Assembly (NCBI GenBank): GCA_002347365.1
Contig: DDWT01000008.1
Coordinates: 26,088-90,087, forward strand
Direction of reading: 5' to 3'
Length of the DNA stretch: 64,000 nt
Origin: Actinobacteria bacterium UBA2279
GTDB lineage: Bacteria > Actinomycetota > Coriobacteriia > Anaerosomatales > Anaerosomataceae
Translations under genes and position numbers: made by a program
Shown: one piece after another, positions 16,849-26,168 of the stretch
Position numbering within the stretch: the stretch's first letter is position 1
Layout of the letters: the number at the start of each line of letters is the position of its first letter
The notes under the pieces: model-generated
Databases searched by the model: none
Told to the model about the DNA's origin: nothing
The model's input: the letters and a program-made list of their open reading frames with translations, nothing else

Positions 16849-19466
16849 TTCATGCCGAGGAGCGTGCGGGCTGATTCCAACGCGGAGTCGATGCCCGCGG
16901 GATCCTTGCCGCCGGCCTGGGCCATCGAGGGCTTCCCGCCCCCGCCACCTTTCACCATCGGCGCGATCTGCTTGATGACACTGCCCGCATCGAATCCGGC
17001 GCCGACGGCGGCATCACTGCCTGCAGCGAGTAGTAGAGCTGCGCCTTGTATATCGGCTGCAAGTACGACGGCGCCACCCTGCAGTTGCGCACGCAATGCA
17101 TCGGCGATCTCACGCAACTCGCCGCCATCCGTCGCCTCCACTCTCGCGACGATCAGTGGGTAGCCGACATCGACAGCGGACGCGACCACAGCGGTCAGGC
17201 TGTCGCCCACACCGCGCTTCTTGGCATCGGCCAGGGCGTTCTCGGTGTCTTTGAGCCGCTTGACCAGACCGGACACCTTCTCGGCGACCTCCTGAGGTCG
17301 GCACTTGAGAGCGGACGCGGCTTCGGCAAGAACCGTCTCCTCCGCATGGACGAGCTCCACTGCGTCAAAAGACGTGACCGCCTCGATCCGGCGCAGGTTC
17401 GCCCCCACACTGCTTTCCGAGACGATCTTGAAGAGTCCTATCTCACTGCTGCGTCCGACATGCGTGCCGCCGCACAACTCCTTGCTGAAGTTGCCGACCT
17501 CGAGCACCCGCACGATGTCGCCGTACTTCTCCCCGAACAGCGCGGTGACGCCCATCTCCTTGGCTGCGGAAATGGATGTCTCATAGTTGCGCACGGGATG
17601 GTTCTCCATGATCTTCGCGTTGATCAGTCGCTCTATCTTCTCAAGTTGTCGGGAATCGACTCCCTCGAAGTGTGTGAAGTCAAAACGCAGACGGTCGGGT
17701 GCGACATGCGAACCGCCCTGCCGAACATGCTCGCCGAGGACGAGGCGCAGCGCCCAGTGCAGGATGTGTGTGGCGGTGTGGTTGCGACGAATGCGCTCGC
17801 GTCGCTGGACATCTATGCTCGCACGGACTTCCTCGTCCACCGCGAGCACTCCCTCCTCAAGGGTCCCGTGATGGGTAATGACGCCCGGTGCGGGTATGCG
17901 TGTGTCGGTGACAACGAAGCGGGCCGTCGCGGTGACGATCTCTCCCGTATCTCCAACCTGACCGCCTTGCTCGCCGTAAAAAGGCGTGGCCGTCAACACG
18001 ACTTCACCGGCCTGACCCGGCTCCAGCCGGTCTACTGATGCGCCATCGACCAGGATGCCGGCAACGCTCGCGTCGGCGGCATCGCGCTCATACCCGACGA
18101 AATCCACCCCGCCGGCCTTGGCCGCAATGGCCGCGAAAGCGTTCCCGAACGCGTTCCATGACTCGTCTTTGACCGCCGCACGACCTCGTTCTCGCTGTGC
18201 TTCCATCTCGGCATTGAACGCGTCGATATCGACCTCGAGTCCCGCTTCCGAGACGATCTCAGAGGTGAGTTCGAGCGGGAAGCCGTATGTGTCATGCAGG
18301 GCGAACGCGAAGTGGCCATCAAGTACTCCCGAGCCACTCGCCTTCGTCTTCTCAATGACGTCCTCAAGGAACACCAGCCCCTGACGAAGCGTCTGGCTGA
18401 ACCGCTGCTCCTCGCTGGCCACGATCCGGCGAACGAGGTCGTGGTGCTCGACGATCTCGGGATATGCCTGACCCATCAGCTCTACGACGCGCTCGATGAG
18501 CTGATTCATGAACTCGCTCTCAACGCCAAGAAGACGACCATGTCGGACTGCGCGGCGCAGAAGACGCCGAAGGACGTAGCCCCGACCTTCGTTGCTCGGC
18601 AGCACGCCATCAGCGATCAGGAACGTCACCGAGCGCGCATGGTCCGTGAGTATACGGAGCGACGTATCGGTCTTCTCGGACTCACCGTACGAGACTCCGG
18701 TGATGCGCTCGGCCACAGACATGATCGAGCGTAGGACGTCGGTCTCGAAGTTCCCGTGGACGCCTTGAAGGATCGCGGCGACACGCTCGAGTCCCATCCC
18801 CGTGTCGATGTTCTTCTTGGGAAGTGGGGTGAGCGTCCCGTCTTCGGCACGATCGAACTGCATGAAGACGAGGTTCCAGTACTCGAGGAATCGGTCACAG
18901 TCGCACCCCGGGGCGCACTCCGGCGAGCCGCAGCCCACCTCGGGTCCCTGATCGTAGTAGAGCTCCGAGCACGGTCCGCACGGTCCGGTGGGACCCGCAG
19001 ACCAGAAGTTGTCCTTGGCGCCCATCCTCACGATGCGCTCGGCGGGAACACCGACCTCGTCGCGCCAGATCGTCTCGGCTTCATCGTCATCTTCGTAGAT
19101 CGAGAACCACAGGCGGTCGACATCAAGACCCAACACTTCGGTCGAGTACTCATACGCCCAGGCGCACGCCTCGGATTTGAAGTAGTCGCCGAAGCTGAAG
19201 TTGCCAAGCATCTCGAAGAAGCTGTGATGCCGGTTCGTTGTGCCGATGATGTCTATGTCGGTGGTTCGAACGCACTTCTGCACGGTCGTCGCGCGAGTCG
19301 TCCCGATTTCCCGCAGACCGAGGAAGACCGGCTTGAACTGCACCATTCCGGCACTCGTGAGCAGTAGTGACGGGTCGTCCGGAATCAGAGAGCTCGACGG
19401 CAAGCGCTTGCAGCCCTTTGACTCGAAGTACGACAGGAAGCTCTCGCGTATGTCGGCAGACTTCAC
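16845..19466 (-). CDS. alaS: Alanyl-tRNA synthetase
   Basis: Full-length, 873 residues. The class II catalytic core covers about 1-240 (motif region HHSFFEMLGNFSFGDYF), followed by the tRNA-recognition domain. The editing domain carries HTATHILH and CGGTHVG zinc/editing motifs (about 565-670), and a C-terminal DHHA1/C-Ala domain ends in GGGGKPSMAQAGGKD. GTG start with AGGAG upstream, overlapping the stop of the membrane-protein gene by 4 bp. No T-box leader is possible given that overlap. Confidence 0.97.
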   Translation of the reverse strand: MKSADIRESFLSYFESKGCKRLPSSSLIPDDPSLLLTSAGMVQFKPVFLGLREIGTTRATTVQKCVRTTDIDIIGTTNRHHSFFEMLGNFSFGDYFKSEACAWAYEYSTEVLGLDVDRLWFSIYEDDDEAETIWRDEVGVPAERIVRMGAKDNFWSAGPTGPCGPCSELYYDQGPEVGCGSPECAPGCDCDRFLEYWNLVFMQFDRAEDGTLTPLPKKNIDTGMGLERVAAILQGVHGNFETDVLRSIMSVAERITGVSYGESEKTDTSLRILTDHARSVTFLIADGVLPSNEGRGYVLRRLLRRAVRHGRLLGVESEFMNQLIERVVELMGQAYPEIVEHHDLVRRIVASEEQRFSQTLRQGLVFLEDVIEKTKASGSGVLDGHFAFALHDTYGFPLELTSEIVSEAGLEVDIDAFNAEMEAQRERGRAAVKDESWNAFGNAFAAIAAKAGGVDFVGYERDAADASVAGILVDGASVDRLEPGQAGEVVLTATPFYGEQGGQVGDTGEIVTATARFVVTDTRIPAPGVITHHGTLEEGVLAVDEEVRASIDVQRRERIRRNHTATHILHWALRLVLGEHVRQGGSHVAPDRLRFDFTHFEGVDSRQLEKIERLINAKIMENHPVRNYETSISAAKEMGVTALFGEKYGDIVRVLEVGNFSKELCGGTHVGRSSEIGLFKIVSESSVGANLRRIEAVTSFDAVELVHAEETVLAEAASALKCRPQEVAEKVSGLVKRLKDTENALADAKKRGVGDSLTAVVASAVDVGYPLIVARVEATDGGELREIADALRAQLQGGAVVLAADIQGAALLLAAGSDAAVGAGFDAGSVIKQIAPMVKGGGGGKPSMAQAGGKDPAGIDSALESARTLLGMK

Positions 19467-20653
19467 TCGGTCTCCTCGGGATCGTTGCCGGTTGCCGGGT
19501 CACACACCGCATCCGGCTCCTCATCGCCGGACCGCTTGTTCTGACTCCGGAAGAGCGCGCCCCCTTCGGTAGTCAATGTGGAGTCGGTGTACTTCTCGAA
19601 GTAGTACACGAACAGGCCCTTGACCACGGCCGCTAGGGGGATGGCGATGATCAGTCCGACCACACCGAAGAGTGCGGAAACAGCGAGCAACGAGAATATC
19701 ACGAGCAGAGGATGGAGGTCGACTTGCTCTGACATGACCCTGGGCGTGATGAACATGTCCGTGACCTGCTGCGCGCCTACTCCGATGACAACAGCGAGCA
19801 CGGCCGTCAGCGGGCTGACGAAAGCGGCGACGATCGCAGAGATGACGTAGGAGAGGAACGGACCGATGTACGGGACGACGTTGAGGATGCCGGCGATCAG
19901 ACCGAGCACGAGAGCATACGGCACACCGATGATCGCCAGTCCGATGGCGACGACGGCACCGGTTGCCACCGAGATGATCAACTGGCCCCGCAGATAGCCG
20001 GACAGCACGCGGGAAACGCGTCCCGCCACTTCAGATGCGTCCTCACGACGCTTCGGACCTGCGAGAAGCACGAACTCGCGCTTCATGGTGGGCATGTCTT
20101 TGAGTATCCAGAAGCCCACGACGAACGCGAGAAACACGTTCAGCAGGAATCCCAGTGCCTGGCCGCCGACAGCGAACGCCTCTTTGGCAAGCATGCTTGA
20201 CCACGACATCGCCTGTGCCGTCACGCCATCTCGGATGTTGACCAATGCCTGCTCGGCCCAGGCCGGCAGGGTCAGAGCCTGGTACTGGCTCTGAAGATCG
20301 AGCAACGCGGAGTACGCACTGTCGTAGTAGCCGGGGAATGCATTGAAGAAGTCACGCAGTTGAGCGATGACCGGCGGCACGATGAACCAACCCGCCAGCA
20401 TGACGGCGGCGAAACCGAGGAGGTAGCTGAGGCCGGTCGCCAGTCCCCGCTTCCAGCCGCGTGCCTCAAGTGCGTTGACCGGTCCACGGAACAGATAGAC
20501 CAGCACCAGAGCGAGCCCGAACGGCACCAGCGCACTGGCGACCTTTGCGAGCAGCCAGAATCCGGCCGCAAGCAGTAGCCCGAGTCCCACCAGACTCCAT
20601 GTCACAGTCAGGAGCCTCACCCAGCGGTCACCTTCGGCACGTTTGATGCGCAA
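19463..20653 (-). CDS. AI-2E family transporter (PerM-like permease)
   Basis: 396 residues with about eight hydrophobic segments and the family's layout: two N-terminal helices, a large soluble loop (FNAFPGYYDSAYSALLD region) and C-terminal helices containing VVPYIGPFLSYV. Members export small molecules or act as Na+/H+ antiporters; the substrate is unknown here. I chose TTG at 20653 because GAGGAGG lies six bases upstream; a TTG at 20674 would lie inside the sigma-factor gene and has no site. Overlaps alaS by 4 bp. Confidence 0.88.
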   Translation of the reverse strand: MRIKRAEGDRWVRLLTVTWSLVGLGLLLAAGFWLLAKVASALVPFGLALVLVYLFRGPVNALEARGWKRGLATGLSYLLGFAAVMLAGWFIVPPVIAQLRDFFNAFPGYYDSAYSALLDLQSQYQALTLPAWAEQALVNIRDGVTAQAMSWSSMLAKEAFAVGGQALGFLLNVFLAFVVGFWILKDMPTMKREFVLLAGPKRREDASEVAGRVSRVLSGYLRGQLIISVATGAVVAIGLAIIGVPYALVLGLIAGILNVVPYIGPFLSYVISAIVAAFVSPLTAVLAVVIGVGAQQVTDMFITPRVMSEQVDLHPLLVIFSLLAVSALFGVVGLIIAIPLAAVVKGLFVYYFEKYTDSTLTTEGGALFRSQNKRSGDEEPDAVCDPATGNDPEETE

Positions 20654-20654
20654 C

Positions 20655-21443
20655 TCAGACCTCCTCGGCAACAAGATGCTCCCGCAAGACCTTCAGTGTC
20701 TTGCGCAACAGACGTGAGACTTGCATCTGCGAGATATCCAGCTGACTGGCGATCTCGGTCTGCGTAAGCCCCTCGAAGAATCGCAAGTACAGCACACGCT
20801 GCTCCTGCGGAGTCAGATGCTTGAGAGCGTCGGCGAGTGTTGCGCGATCATCGACGACCGCCATCAGGTGGTCATCTTTGCCGATGTACTCCAGGATGCT
20901 GAACGAGTCGCTGCCGTCCGAGTTGCGATCGCTCTCAAGTGACACGAAGTTGTAGGCCTCGGAGGTCTCGAGCGCTTCGAGCACTTCCTCAGACGTCACG
21001 CCGAGGTACTCTGCTATCTCAAGTATCGTGGGAGAGCGCTGCAGCCGTTGTGTCAGCTGATCGATCGCCTGGTTCACCCGGAAAGACAGCTCCTGGAGCC
21101 TGCGAGGGACCTTGATCGCCCATCCTTTGTCGCGGAAGTACCTCTTGAGTTCGCCGATGATCGTGGGTGTCGCGTATGTAGTGAACTCCACATCGCGACC
21201 CGTGTCGAAGCGGTCGATCGCCTTGATGAGCCCGATCGTGCCGACCTGGATCAGGTCATCGATCGGCTCTCCCCGGTTCCTGAACCGGCTCGCCAGGTAC
21301 TTGACGAGGTTCAGGTACATGGTGATCAATTCGTCCCGGGACTCCTCGTCGTCGAACTCGCGGTAGTGCGCGAACAAGTCGCGCGTCCGCTGTTTGTCCC
21401 AGACAAGACGTCTGTTCTGCGGATGCCGAGGGGTTCTAGGCAC
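20655..21443 (-). CDS. RNA polymerase sigma factor, SigB/SigF family
   Basis: About 262 residues. Region 2 is clear (NLVKYLASRFRNRGEPIDDL, then QVGTIGLIKAIDRFD and the -10 recognition part EFTTYATPTIIGELKRYFRD). Region 3 follows, then region 4 (LTPQEQRVLYLRFFEGL, TQTEIASQLDISQMQVSRLL). This matches group 3 stress/sporulation sigma factors controlled by RsbW-type partners. The start is uncertain: GTG at 21443 overlaps the rsbW-like stop by 8 bp, and a GTG three codons earlier is possible. The adjoining RsbW-like gene is the likely anti-sigma factor. Confidence 0.92.
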   Translation of the reverse strand: MPRTPRHPQNRRLVWDKQRTRDLFAHYREFDDEESRDELITMYLNLVKYLASRFRNRGEPIDDLIQVGTIGLIKAIDRFDTGRDVEFTTYATPTIIGELKRYFRDKGWAIKVPRRLQELSFRVNQAIDQLTQRLQRSPTILEIAEYLGVTSEEVLEALETSEAYNFVSLESDRNSDGSDSFSILEYIGKDDHLMAVVDDRATLADALKHLTPQEQRVLYLRFFEGLTQTEIASQLDISQMQVSRLLRKTLKVLREHLVAEEV

Positions 21444-21825
21444 AGTCTTCACCCATACGCTTGATGAATCGCAGGGTGCTGCCTTCTGCGGAGTGGACGA
21501 TCTCGAACTCGTCACAGACCGATTTGAGGATGAAAGAGGCGTAGTGATCCTGTGATTCCTCCTCAGCAGTGCTGCCCTCGATCGCTGAGACAGGACCGAC
21601 CACCACAGCGATCCCGTCTTCGAGAATGTCCACCGAGAAGGTCACATCTCCGTCAGCAGAGCGGTTGCAGGCGTAGATGAACGCCTCCTCGGCGGCCATT
21701 CGCACGTCATCTACCTGGTCATAGGACATGCCGATCCGACTCGCCAACTCGGCGACCGTCATTCTCGCGGTCTTGGCGAACTCACTCTTCGCCGGCACAG
21801 TCAGGGTTACTCGGTCAGATCGCAT
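21436..21825 (-). CDS. RsbW-like anti-sigma factor (histidine-kinase-like ATPase fold)
   Basis: 129 residues related to RsbW/SpoIIAB anti-sigma kinases. The N-terminus is VTLTVPAKSEFAKTAR, a DQVDDVRMAAEEAF helix lies near 36-49, and the C-terminus is FILKSVCDEFEIVHS. The N box reads EAFIYACN, with Tyr where the ATP/Mg-coordinating Asn is usual. The glycine-rich ATP-lid motif is not obvious, so kinase activity is doubtful while sigma binding remains likely. ATG at 21825 follows GGAGG at five bases. No RsbV-type antagonist is seen nearby. Confidence 0.85.
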   Translation of the reverse strand: MRSDRVTLTVPAKSEFAKTARMTVAELASRIGMSYDQVDDVRMAAEEAFIYACNRSADGDVTFSVDILEDGIAVVVGPVSAIEGSTAEEESQDHYASFILKSVCDEFEIVHSAEGSTLRFIKRMGEDCA

Positions 21826-21858
21826 GTCTTCCTCCGATTGGGTGATCACCCACCGCGA

Positions 21859-22200
21859 CTAGCGGCGGTGTGTTCTGAACGCGCTGATGAGCTTCGAGCC
21901 GACCTCTGCAGCCTTGTTTACAGGCGAACGCATGAACTCACTCGCAACTCGCGTGGTTGAGCTCACTGTTCCGGACACCTCTTCAACCTGCGTCACGATG
22001 CCATCCAACCGCAGCAGCTCAGCGTTGACCGCATCGAGAGTCACGTCGGCCTTGTCCAAGAGCGGGATGAGCCGTTCGCGAGTCTCGGCGACGAAGGTGC
22101 GCGTCTCATTGAGCGTGCGGACCAGCAAGAATGCTACGAAGATGCCTGCCGACACGAGCACGACAAGCAGGGCGGCGAGCACGACGTCAAGTACCTGCAT
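21859..22200 (-). CDS. DUF948-like membrane protein
   Basis: 113 residues. One N-terminal membrane segment (about 3-27) is followed by a long amphipathic, coiled-coil-prone region (TRTFVAETRERLIPLLDKAD, VTQVEEVSGTVSS) and a basic tail. The layout matches DUF948 proteins of Gram-positive bacteria, which are linked to general stress. It lies 33 bp upstream of the RsbW-like gene in the same direction, which fits that link. A GTG three codons upstream is an alternative start. Confidence 0.72.
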   Translation of the reverse strand: MQVLDVVLAALLVVLVSAGIFVAFLLVRTLNETRTFVAETRERLIPLLDKADVTLDAVNAELLRLDGIVTQVEEVSGTVSSTTRVASEFMRSPVNKAAEVGSKLISAFRTHRR

Positions 22201-22299
22201 GGGCCCCACACTGCTTTCGCTCCGACCAGCGGCCAGTACCGCACAAGTGTAGCAAAGCCCGCACCCTTAGAGCAGCGCACCATGCGGAGGGGCGGGCTG

Positions 22300-23577
22300 C
22301 TACTCGTCGTCAGACGAGGAACCCTCGGGCGTGAAGAAGAGCCTGTTCTCCAGGCCGTCGGGCAGGTACTGCTGCACCACGCGACCCCCGGGGTGGTCAT
22401 GCGGGTACTTGTAGTCCGGATACGAGTCCGCGCCGGGGCGATGACGATCGCGCAAATGGTCCGGAACGGCGCGCATCGAACCCTCACGCACTTCGAGAAG
22501 AGCATCGTCAATCGCCCGGTACACGGCGTTCGATTTGGGTGCAAGCGCCAGATAGATCGCGGCGTGCGCAAGGTTGATACGGCACTCCGGCCATCCTATG
22601 AACTCGGCCGCCTTGACCGCAGCGTGAGCGACGAGCAGCGCCTGCGAGTCAGCGAGCCCGATGTCCTCGGAAGCGAAGATGAGCATGCGGCGCGCGATGA
22701 ACTTGGGCTCTTCCCCGCCGTGAACCATTCGGGCAAGCCAGTAGACGGCTGCGTTCGGATCCGAGCCGCGCATCGATTTGATGAACGCCGAGATGACATC
22801 GTAGTGAGTGTCGCCCGTCTTGTCGTAGGTCAACGCACGCGTGCGGGTCGCCTCGGCAACGGCTTCGACCGTGATCGCCGAACGCCCATCGCCTCCTGCG
22901 GACGAGACCGACGCTGCGAGTTCGAGCGTCGTAAGCGCGCTGCGGGCATCTCCCCCCGAAGTGAGCACGATGCGCTCGAGCGCCTCAGGATCGACCGTGT
23001 GCGAACCCGGCAGACCGCGTTCCCGATCCTCGATCGCCATCGTCACTATGCGGCGGATGTCCTCATCGTCCAGCGGATGCAGCTCGACGACTCGCGAACG
23101 GCTGATGAGCGGCGCGTTGACCTCGAAGAATGGATTCTCGGTCGTCGCACCTATGAGGACGATCAGTCGCTCCTCGACAGCATGGAGAAGAGCATCCTGC
23201 TGGGAACGGTTGAAGCGATGGATCTCATCGATGAACACGATAGTGCGCTGCTCCGAGAGCCCGAGCCGTTCCCGGGCGGCGTCGATGGACGCCCGCACGT
23301 CCTTGACCCCGGAACTCACTGCAGAGAGTTCGACGAAATGCGACCGGGTGACTCCGGCGATGATGCGGGCAAGGCTGGTCTTGCCGCAGCCAGCGGGCCC
23401 GTAAAGGATGAGCGATGAAAGCGCATCGTTCTCGATAGCAGTGCGCAGGACCGTACCGGGACCTACGACATCGTGCTGGCCGACGAACTCGTCGAGCGTA
23501 CGCGGCCGCATTCGCGCGGCGAGTGGAGCACCGTCGCGCAATGATTGCCGTGTCACTTCCGAGAACAGATCATCCAT
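22300..23577 (-). CDS. rarA: Replication-associated recombination ATPase RarA (MgsA)
   Basis: AAA+ clamp-loader-like ATPase acting at stalled forks. In 425 residues it shows Walker A GPAGCGKTS, Walker B IVFIDEIHRFN, sensor 1 LIGATTENP and an arginine-finger region SRSRVVEL. The C-terminal tetramerisation domain is recognised by FIKSMRGSDPNAAVYWLARM. ATG start 4 bp after the lipoprotein gene's stop. Its place near aspS/hisS/rel and alaS matches other actinobacteria. Confidence 0.95.
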   Translation of the reverse strand: MDDLFSEVTRQSLRDGAPLAARMRPRTLDEFVGQHDVVGPGTVLRTAIENDALSSLILYGPAGCGKTSLARIIAGVTRSHFVELSAVSSGVKDVRASIDAARERLGLSEQRTIVFIDEIHRFNRSQQDALLHAVEERLIVLIGATTENPFFEVNAPLISRSRVVELHPLDDEDIRRIVTMAIEDRERGLPGSHTVDPEALERIVLTSGGDARSALTTLELAASVSSAGGDGRSAITVEAVAEATRTRALTYDKTGDTHYDVISAFIKSMRGSDPNAAVYWLARMVHGGEEPKFIARRMLIFASEDIGLADSQALLVAHAAVKAAEFIGWPECRINLAHAAIYLALAPKSNAVYRAIDDALLEVREGSMRAVPDHLRDRHRPGADSYPDYKYPHDHPGGRVVQQYLPDGLENRLFFTPEGSSSDDE

Positions 23578-23581
23578 GCCG

Positions 23582-24127
23582 CTACTCCGTAGCGCGCAGG
23601 ACCTCCCGGCTGATGATCTCGCGATCCACGAAGCCTTTGAAGCGCCACGTCACATACCCGTTGCCGTCCACGAGAATGATGTACGGGGTTCCAGTGACAC
23701 CGAGATCGTCGCCGACCGCAGCGGCAAGCTCCGCTTCTCTGGGCGCCGTTCCGCCTGGCGCCAGATTGAACGTGATGAGATCGATCAGACCCCGATACTC
23801 GGCCAACGCCGCTTCCAGCTCGACTCGCTGGGTTGTGGTCACGACCTGCGTTCCATCGTAGAAGAAGATCGCCATAGGTGCACCGGCGTCGAGTTTCTGC
23901 TGGATGACCGATGGTGTCTCGGTGCTCGTGATTGCAGGGAACGGCGCAGGGTACCCCACCTCCACCGGGGACTTGTCGGTAGGAGGTGCGACCTCAGGTG
24001 CTGCGACAGGTGCTGCCGGGACCTCCGCCTCAGGGGTGTCTGCCGCCGGCGTCTCGCTTCCGCCGCCACAGCCCGCAACAACGAACGCCATGCTTACAAC
24101 AACAAGTGCTACGACTACTCTACGCAT
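23582..24127 (-). CDS. Thioredoxin-fold lipoprotein without a CxxC motif
   Basis: 181 residues. The lipoprotein signal ends VVAGC (C20), then comes an Ala/Pro/Glu-rich linker (about 24-60) and a thioredoxin-like domain. In that domain the usual WCxxC position reads IFFYDGTQVVTT. The later part keeps VTGTPYIILVDGNGYV, with the cis-Pro of TPYIIL typical of the fold. Lacking both active-site cysteines, it is unlikely to be a redox enzyme and could be a binding protein or chaperone. ATG at 24127 with GGAGG upstream. Confidence 0.8.
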   Translation of the reverse strand: MRRVVVALVVVSMAFVVAGCGGGSETPAADTPEAEVPAAPVAAPEVAPPTDKSPVEVGYPAPFPAITSTETPSVIQQKLDAGAPMAIFFYDGTQVVTTTQRVELEAALAEYRGLIDLITFNLAPGGTAPREAELAAAVGDDLGVTGTPYIILVDGNGYVTWRFKGFVDREIISREVLRATE

Positions 24128-24373
24128 GTTGTCCTCCGCCGTTATGCCGGTACATGAACCCCGCCTCGCGTGGTCGGCGTGGTGAACCTGCCTCAGCAGG
24201 TGGGTGCCCGCATCTCGACGTCGCGCTTCCTTTGTCAGGATTCCACTTCGTCGAGAAATGTAGAGCTCCCTCGGTAGAAGTGTTGGTTCGACCGTAGTAG
24301 CCGAGTCCACGCAAGGCAGAGCCACAATTATCGTAGCACCTCGACACTGGAGGTGCCACAGAGCCGATATCCT
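24128..24373. other. Intergenic region between aspS and the lipoprotein gene
   Basis: Non-coding as far as I can see. Right after the aspS stop there is a 7-bp stem (GCACCTC 24336-24342 paired with GAGGTGC 24350-24356), a weak terminator without a T run. A possible -10 (TACGATAAT on the minus strand, near 24328-24336) and a second small hairpin (24185-24200) suggest an independent leader of about 190 nt for the lipoprotein gene. No known riboswitch pattern recognised. Confidence 0.35.
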
Positions 24374-26143
24374 CTAGTCCCTCTTCAGGTGCACCTCGCG
24401 CAGCTGGCGGGCTGACACGTCTCCCGGCGCACCGGTGAGCGGACAGGAACCCGACGACGTCTTGGGAAACGCGATCACGTCCCGAATCGAACTCTTGCCG
24501 GCCAGGACCATGATCAGGCGATCGAGGCCGAGAGCGATCCCGCCATGAGGGGGAGCGCCGAGAGAGAGGGCCTCGAGAAGGAAGCCGAACTGCTCCTCCG
24601 CCTGCGCCTCATCATGCCCGAGCATGCCGAGGATCCTGCGCTGCAGGCCGGCATCATGCACGCGCAGCGTGCCTCCGCCGATCTCCAGACCGTTCATGAC
24701 GAGGTCATACGAGTACGAGAGCACCTCGAGCGGTCGCTCCTCGAGCCAGTCGAGATGCTCGTCGAAGGGGCGCGTGAAGGGATGGTGGTTCGCCGCGTAG
24801 CGCTTCTCCTCCGCATCCCACTTGAGCAAGGGGAAGTCGACGACCCAGAGCGTCTCGAAGCCCTCCCGAACCACACCGAGCTGCTCGGCCATGTGCAGAC
24901 GCATCACGCCGAGGACCTCGTTGGCGATGTCATGCGCGTCGGCGACCATCAGCACGAGGTCACCGGGCTCGACTTCGAGCGTCGTCTTGAGCGCGGTCAT
25001 CTCGGCATCCGTGAAGAACTTCGCAATGGGTGAGCGCACCTCGCCGTCCGAGTTGAACGCGACCCAGGCCAGGCCCTTTGCGCCTGCGTCGAGCGCGACC
25101 TGATTCAGCGCGTCGATCTTGCCGCGGCTCCAGTCGCCTGCGCCCTTCGCATTGATGCCCTTGATGCGGCCACCTGCCGCAAGCGTACCTGCGAACACCT
25201 TGAACTCGGAGTCGGCGAACACAGACGTCAGACACGACAGTTCCATGCCGAAACGAAGGTCCGGTCTGTCCGACCCGAAGCGGTCCATGGCGTCGGCATA
25301 TGTGATGCGACGCAGCGGCGTGACGAGATCGATGCCGGCCTCGCGCATGACCTCATGCATGACGTCTTCCATCATCGACAGCACGTCTTCTTGTGTGACG
25401 AAAGACATCTCGATGTCCACCTGCGTGAACTCGGGCTGCCGGTCGGCTCGCAGGTCTTCGTCCCGGAAACAACGCGCGATCTGGTAGTAGCGCTCAACAC
25501 CGCCAACCATGAGCAGCTGCTTGAAGAGCTGGGGTGACTGCGGGAGCGCATAGAACTCACCGGGGCTCAATCGGCTCGGCACAATGAAGTCGCGCGCCCC
25601 TTCAGGTGTAGACCTGCCGAGGATCGGCGTCTCGACCTCGATGAATCCGCGGTGCTCCAGGGACTTGCGGAAGCGCTGGGTGACGCGGTCGCGAAGCAGG
25701 AGCGAGTCCAGCACCTCGGGACGGCGAAGATCGATGTAGCGGTACTTCAGCCGCAGCGTCTCATCCGTTTCGATGGCCGAATCGATCTCGAACGGCGGCG
25801 TCTCCGAGGCATTGAGCACCTCGGCCGATGCGATGATGACCTCAAGCTCGCCTGTGGCGAGATTCGGATTCACGGTGCCTTCGGGACGTCGGCGAACCGT
25901 ACCCGTGACGAGAACGACCCACTCGGGGCGGACCCGCTCGGCCAGCACGAAAGCCTCGCCCGATGCATCAGGGTCGAACACGCACTGCACCAGACCGCTG
26001 CGGTCGCGGAGGTCGGCGAAGATCAAGCCGCCGTGGTCCCGCCGGCGGTGTATCCAACCAGCGAGGGTGACGGTCTCTCCTACGTTGTCGACTCCCAGTG
26101 AACCCGCGATGTGGGTGCGAATCGAATAGCGTGCGTCGAACAT
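24374..26143 (-). CDS. aspS: Aspartyl-tRNA synthetase (bacterial type)
   Basis: 589 residues. An N-terminal OB-fold anticodon-binding domain (about 1-110; WIHRRRDHGGLIFADLRDR) is followed by the class IIb catalytic domain. That domain has motif 2 (RYYQIARCFRDEDLRADRQPEF) and motif 3 (GIALGLDRLIMVL). The bacterial GAD insertion lies at about 290-420. ATG at 26143 follows GAGAGAGG; the frame extends upstream but without a ribosome site. It is 25 bp after hisS. Whether it is non-discriminating (needing GatCAB) cannot be read from the sequence. Confidence 0.96.
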   Translation of the reverse strand: MFDARYSIRTHIAGSLGVDNVGETVTLAGWIHRRRDHGGLIFADLRDRSGLVQCVFDPDASGEAFVLAERVRPEWVVLVTGTVRRRPEGTVNPNLATGELEVIIASAEVLNASETPPFEIDSAIETDETLRLKYRYIDLRRPEVLDSLLLRDRVTQRFRKSLEHRGFIEVETPILGRSTPEGARDFIVPSRLSPGEFYALPQSPQLFKQLLMVGGVERYYQIARCFRDEDLRADRQPEFTQVDIEMSFVTQEDVLSMMEDVMHEVMREAGIDLVTPLRRITYADAMDRFGSDRPDLRFGMELSCLTSVFADSEFKVFAGTLAAGGRIKGINAKGAGDWSRGKIDALNQVALDAGAKGLAWVAFNSDGEVRSPIAKFFTDAEMTALKTTLEVEPGDLVLMVADAHDIANEVLGVMRLHMAEQLGVVREGFETLWVVDFPLLKWDAEEKRYAANHHPFTRPFDEHLDWLEERPLEVLSYSYDLVMNGLEIGGGTLRVHDAGLQRRILGMLGHDEAQAEEQFGFLLEALSLGAPPHGGIALGLDRLIMVLAGKSSIRDVIAFPKTSSGSCPLTGAPGDVSARQLREVHLKRD

Positions 26144-26168
26144 CCGGCTACCTCTCTCTCGCCCGGCG

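Noticed and set aside
24128..24373. T-box leader for a tRNA synthetase
   Set aside because: The region is downstream, not upstream, of aspS, and no T-box sequence is present. alaS, aspS and hisS have no leaders of sufficient length.
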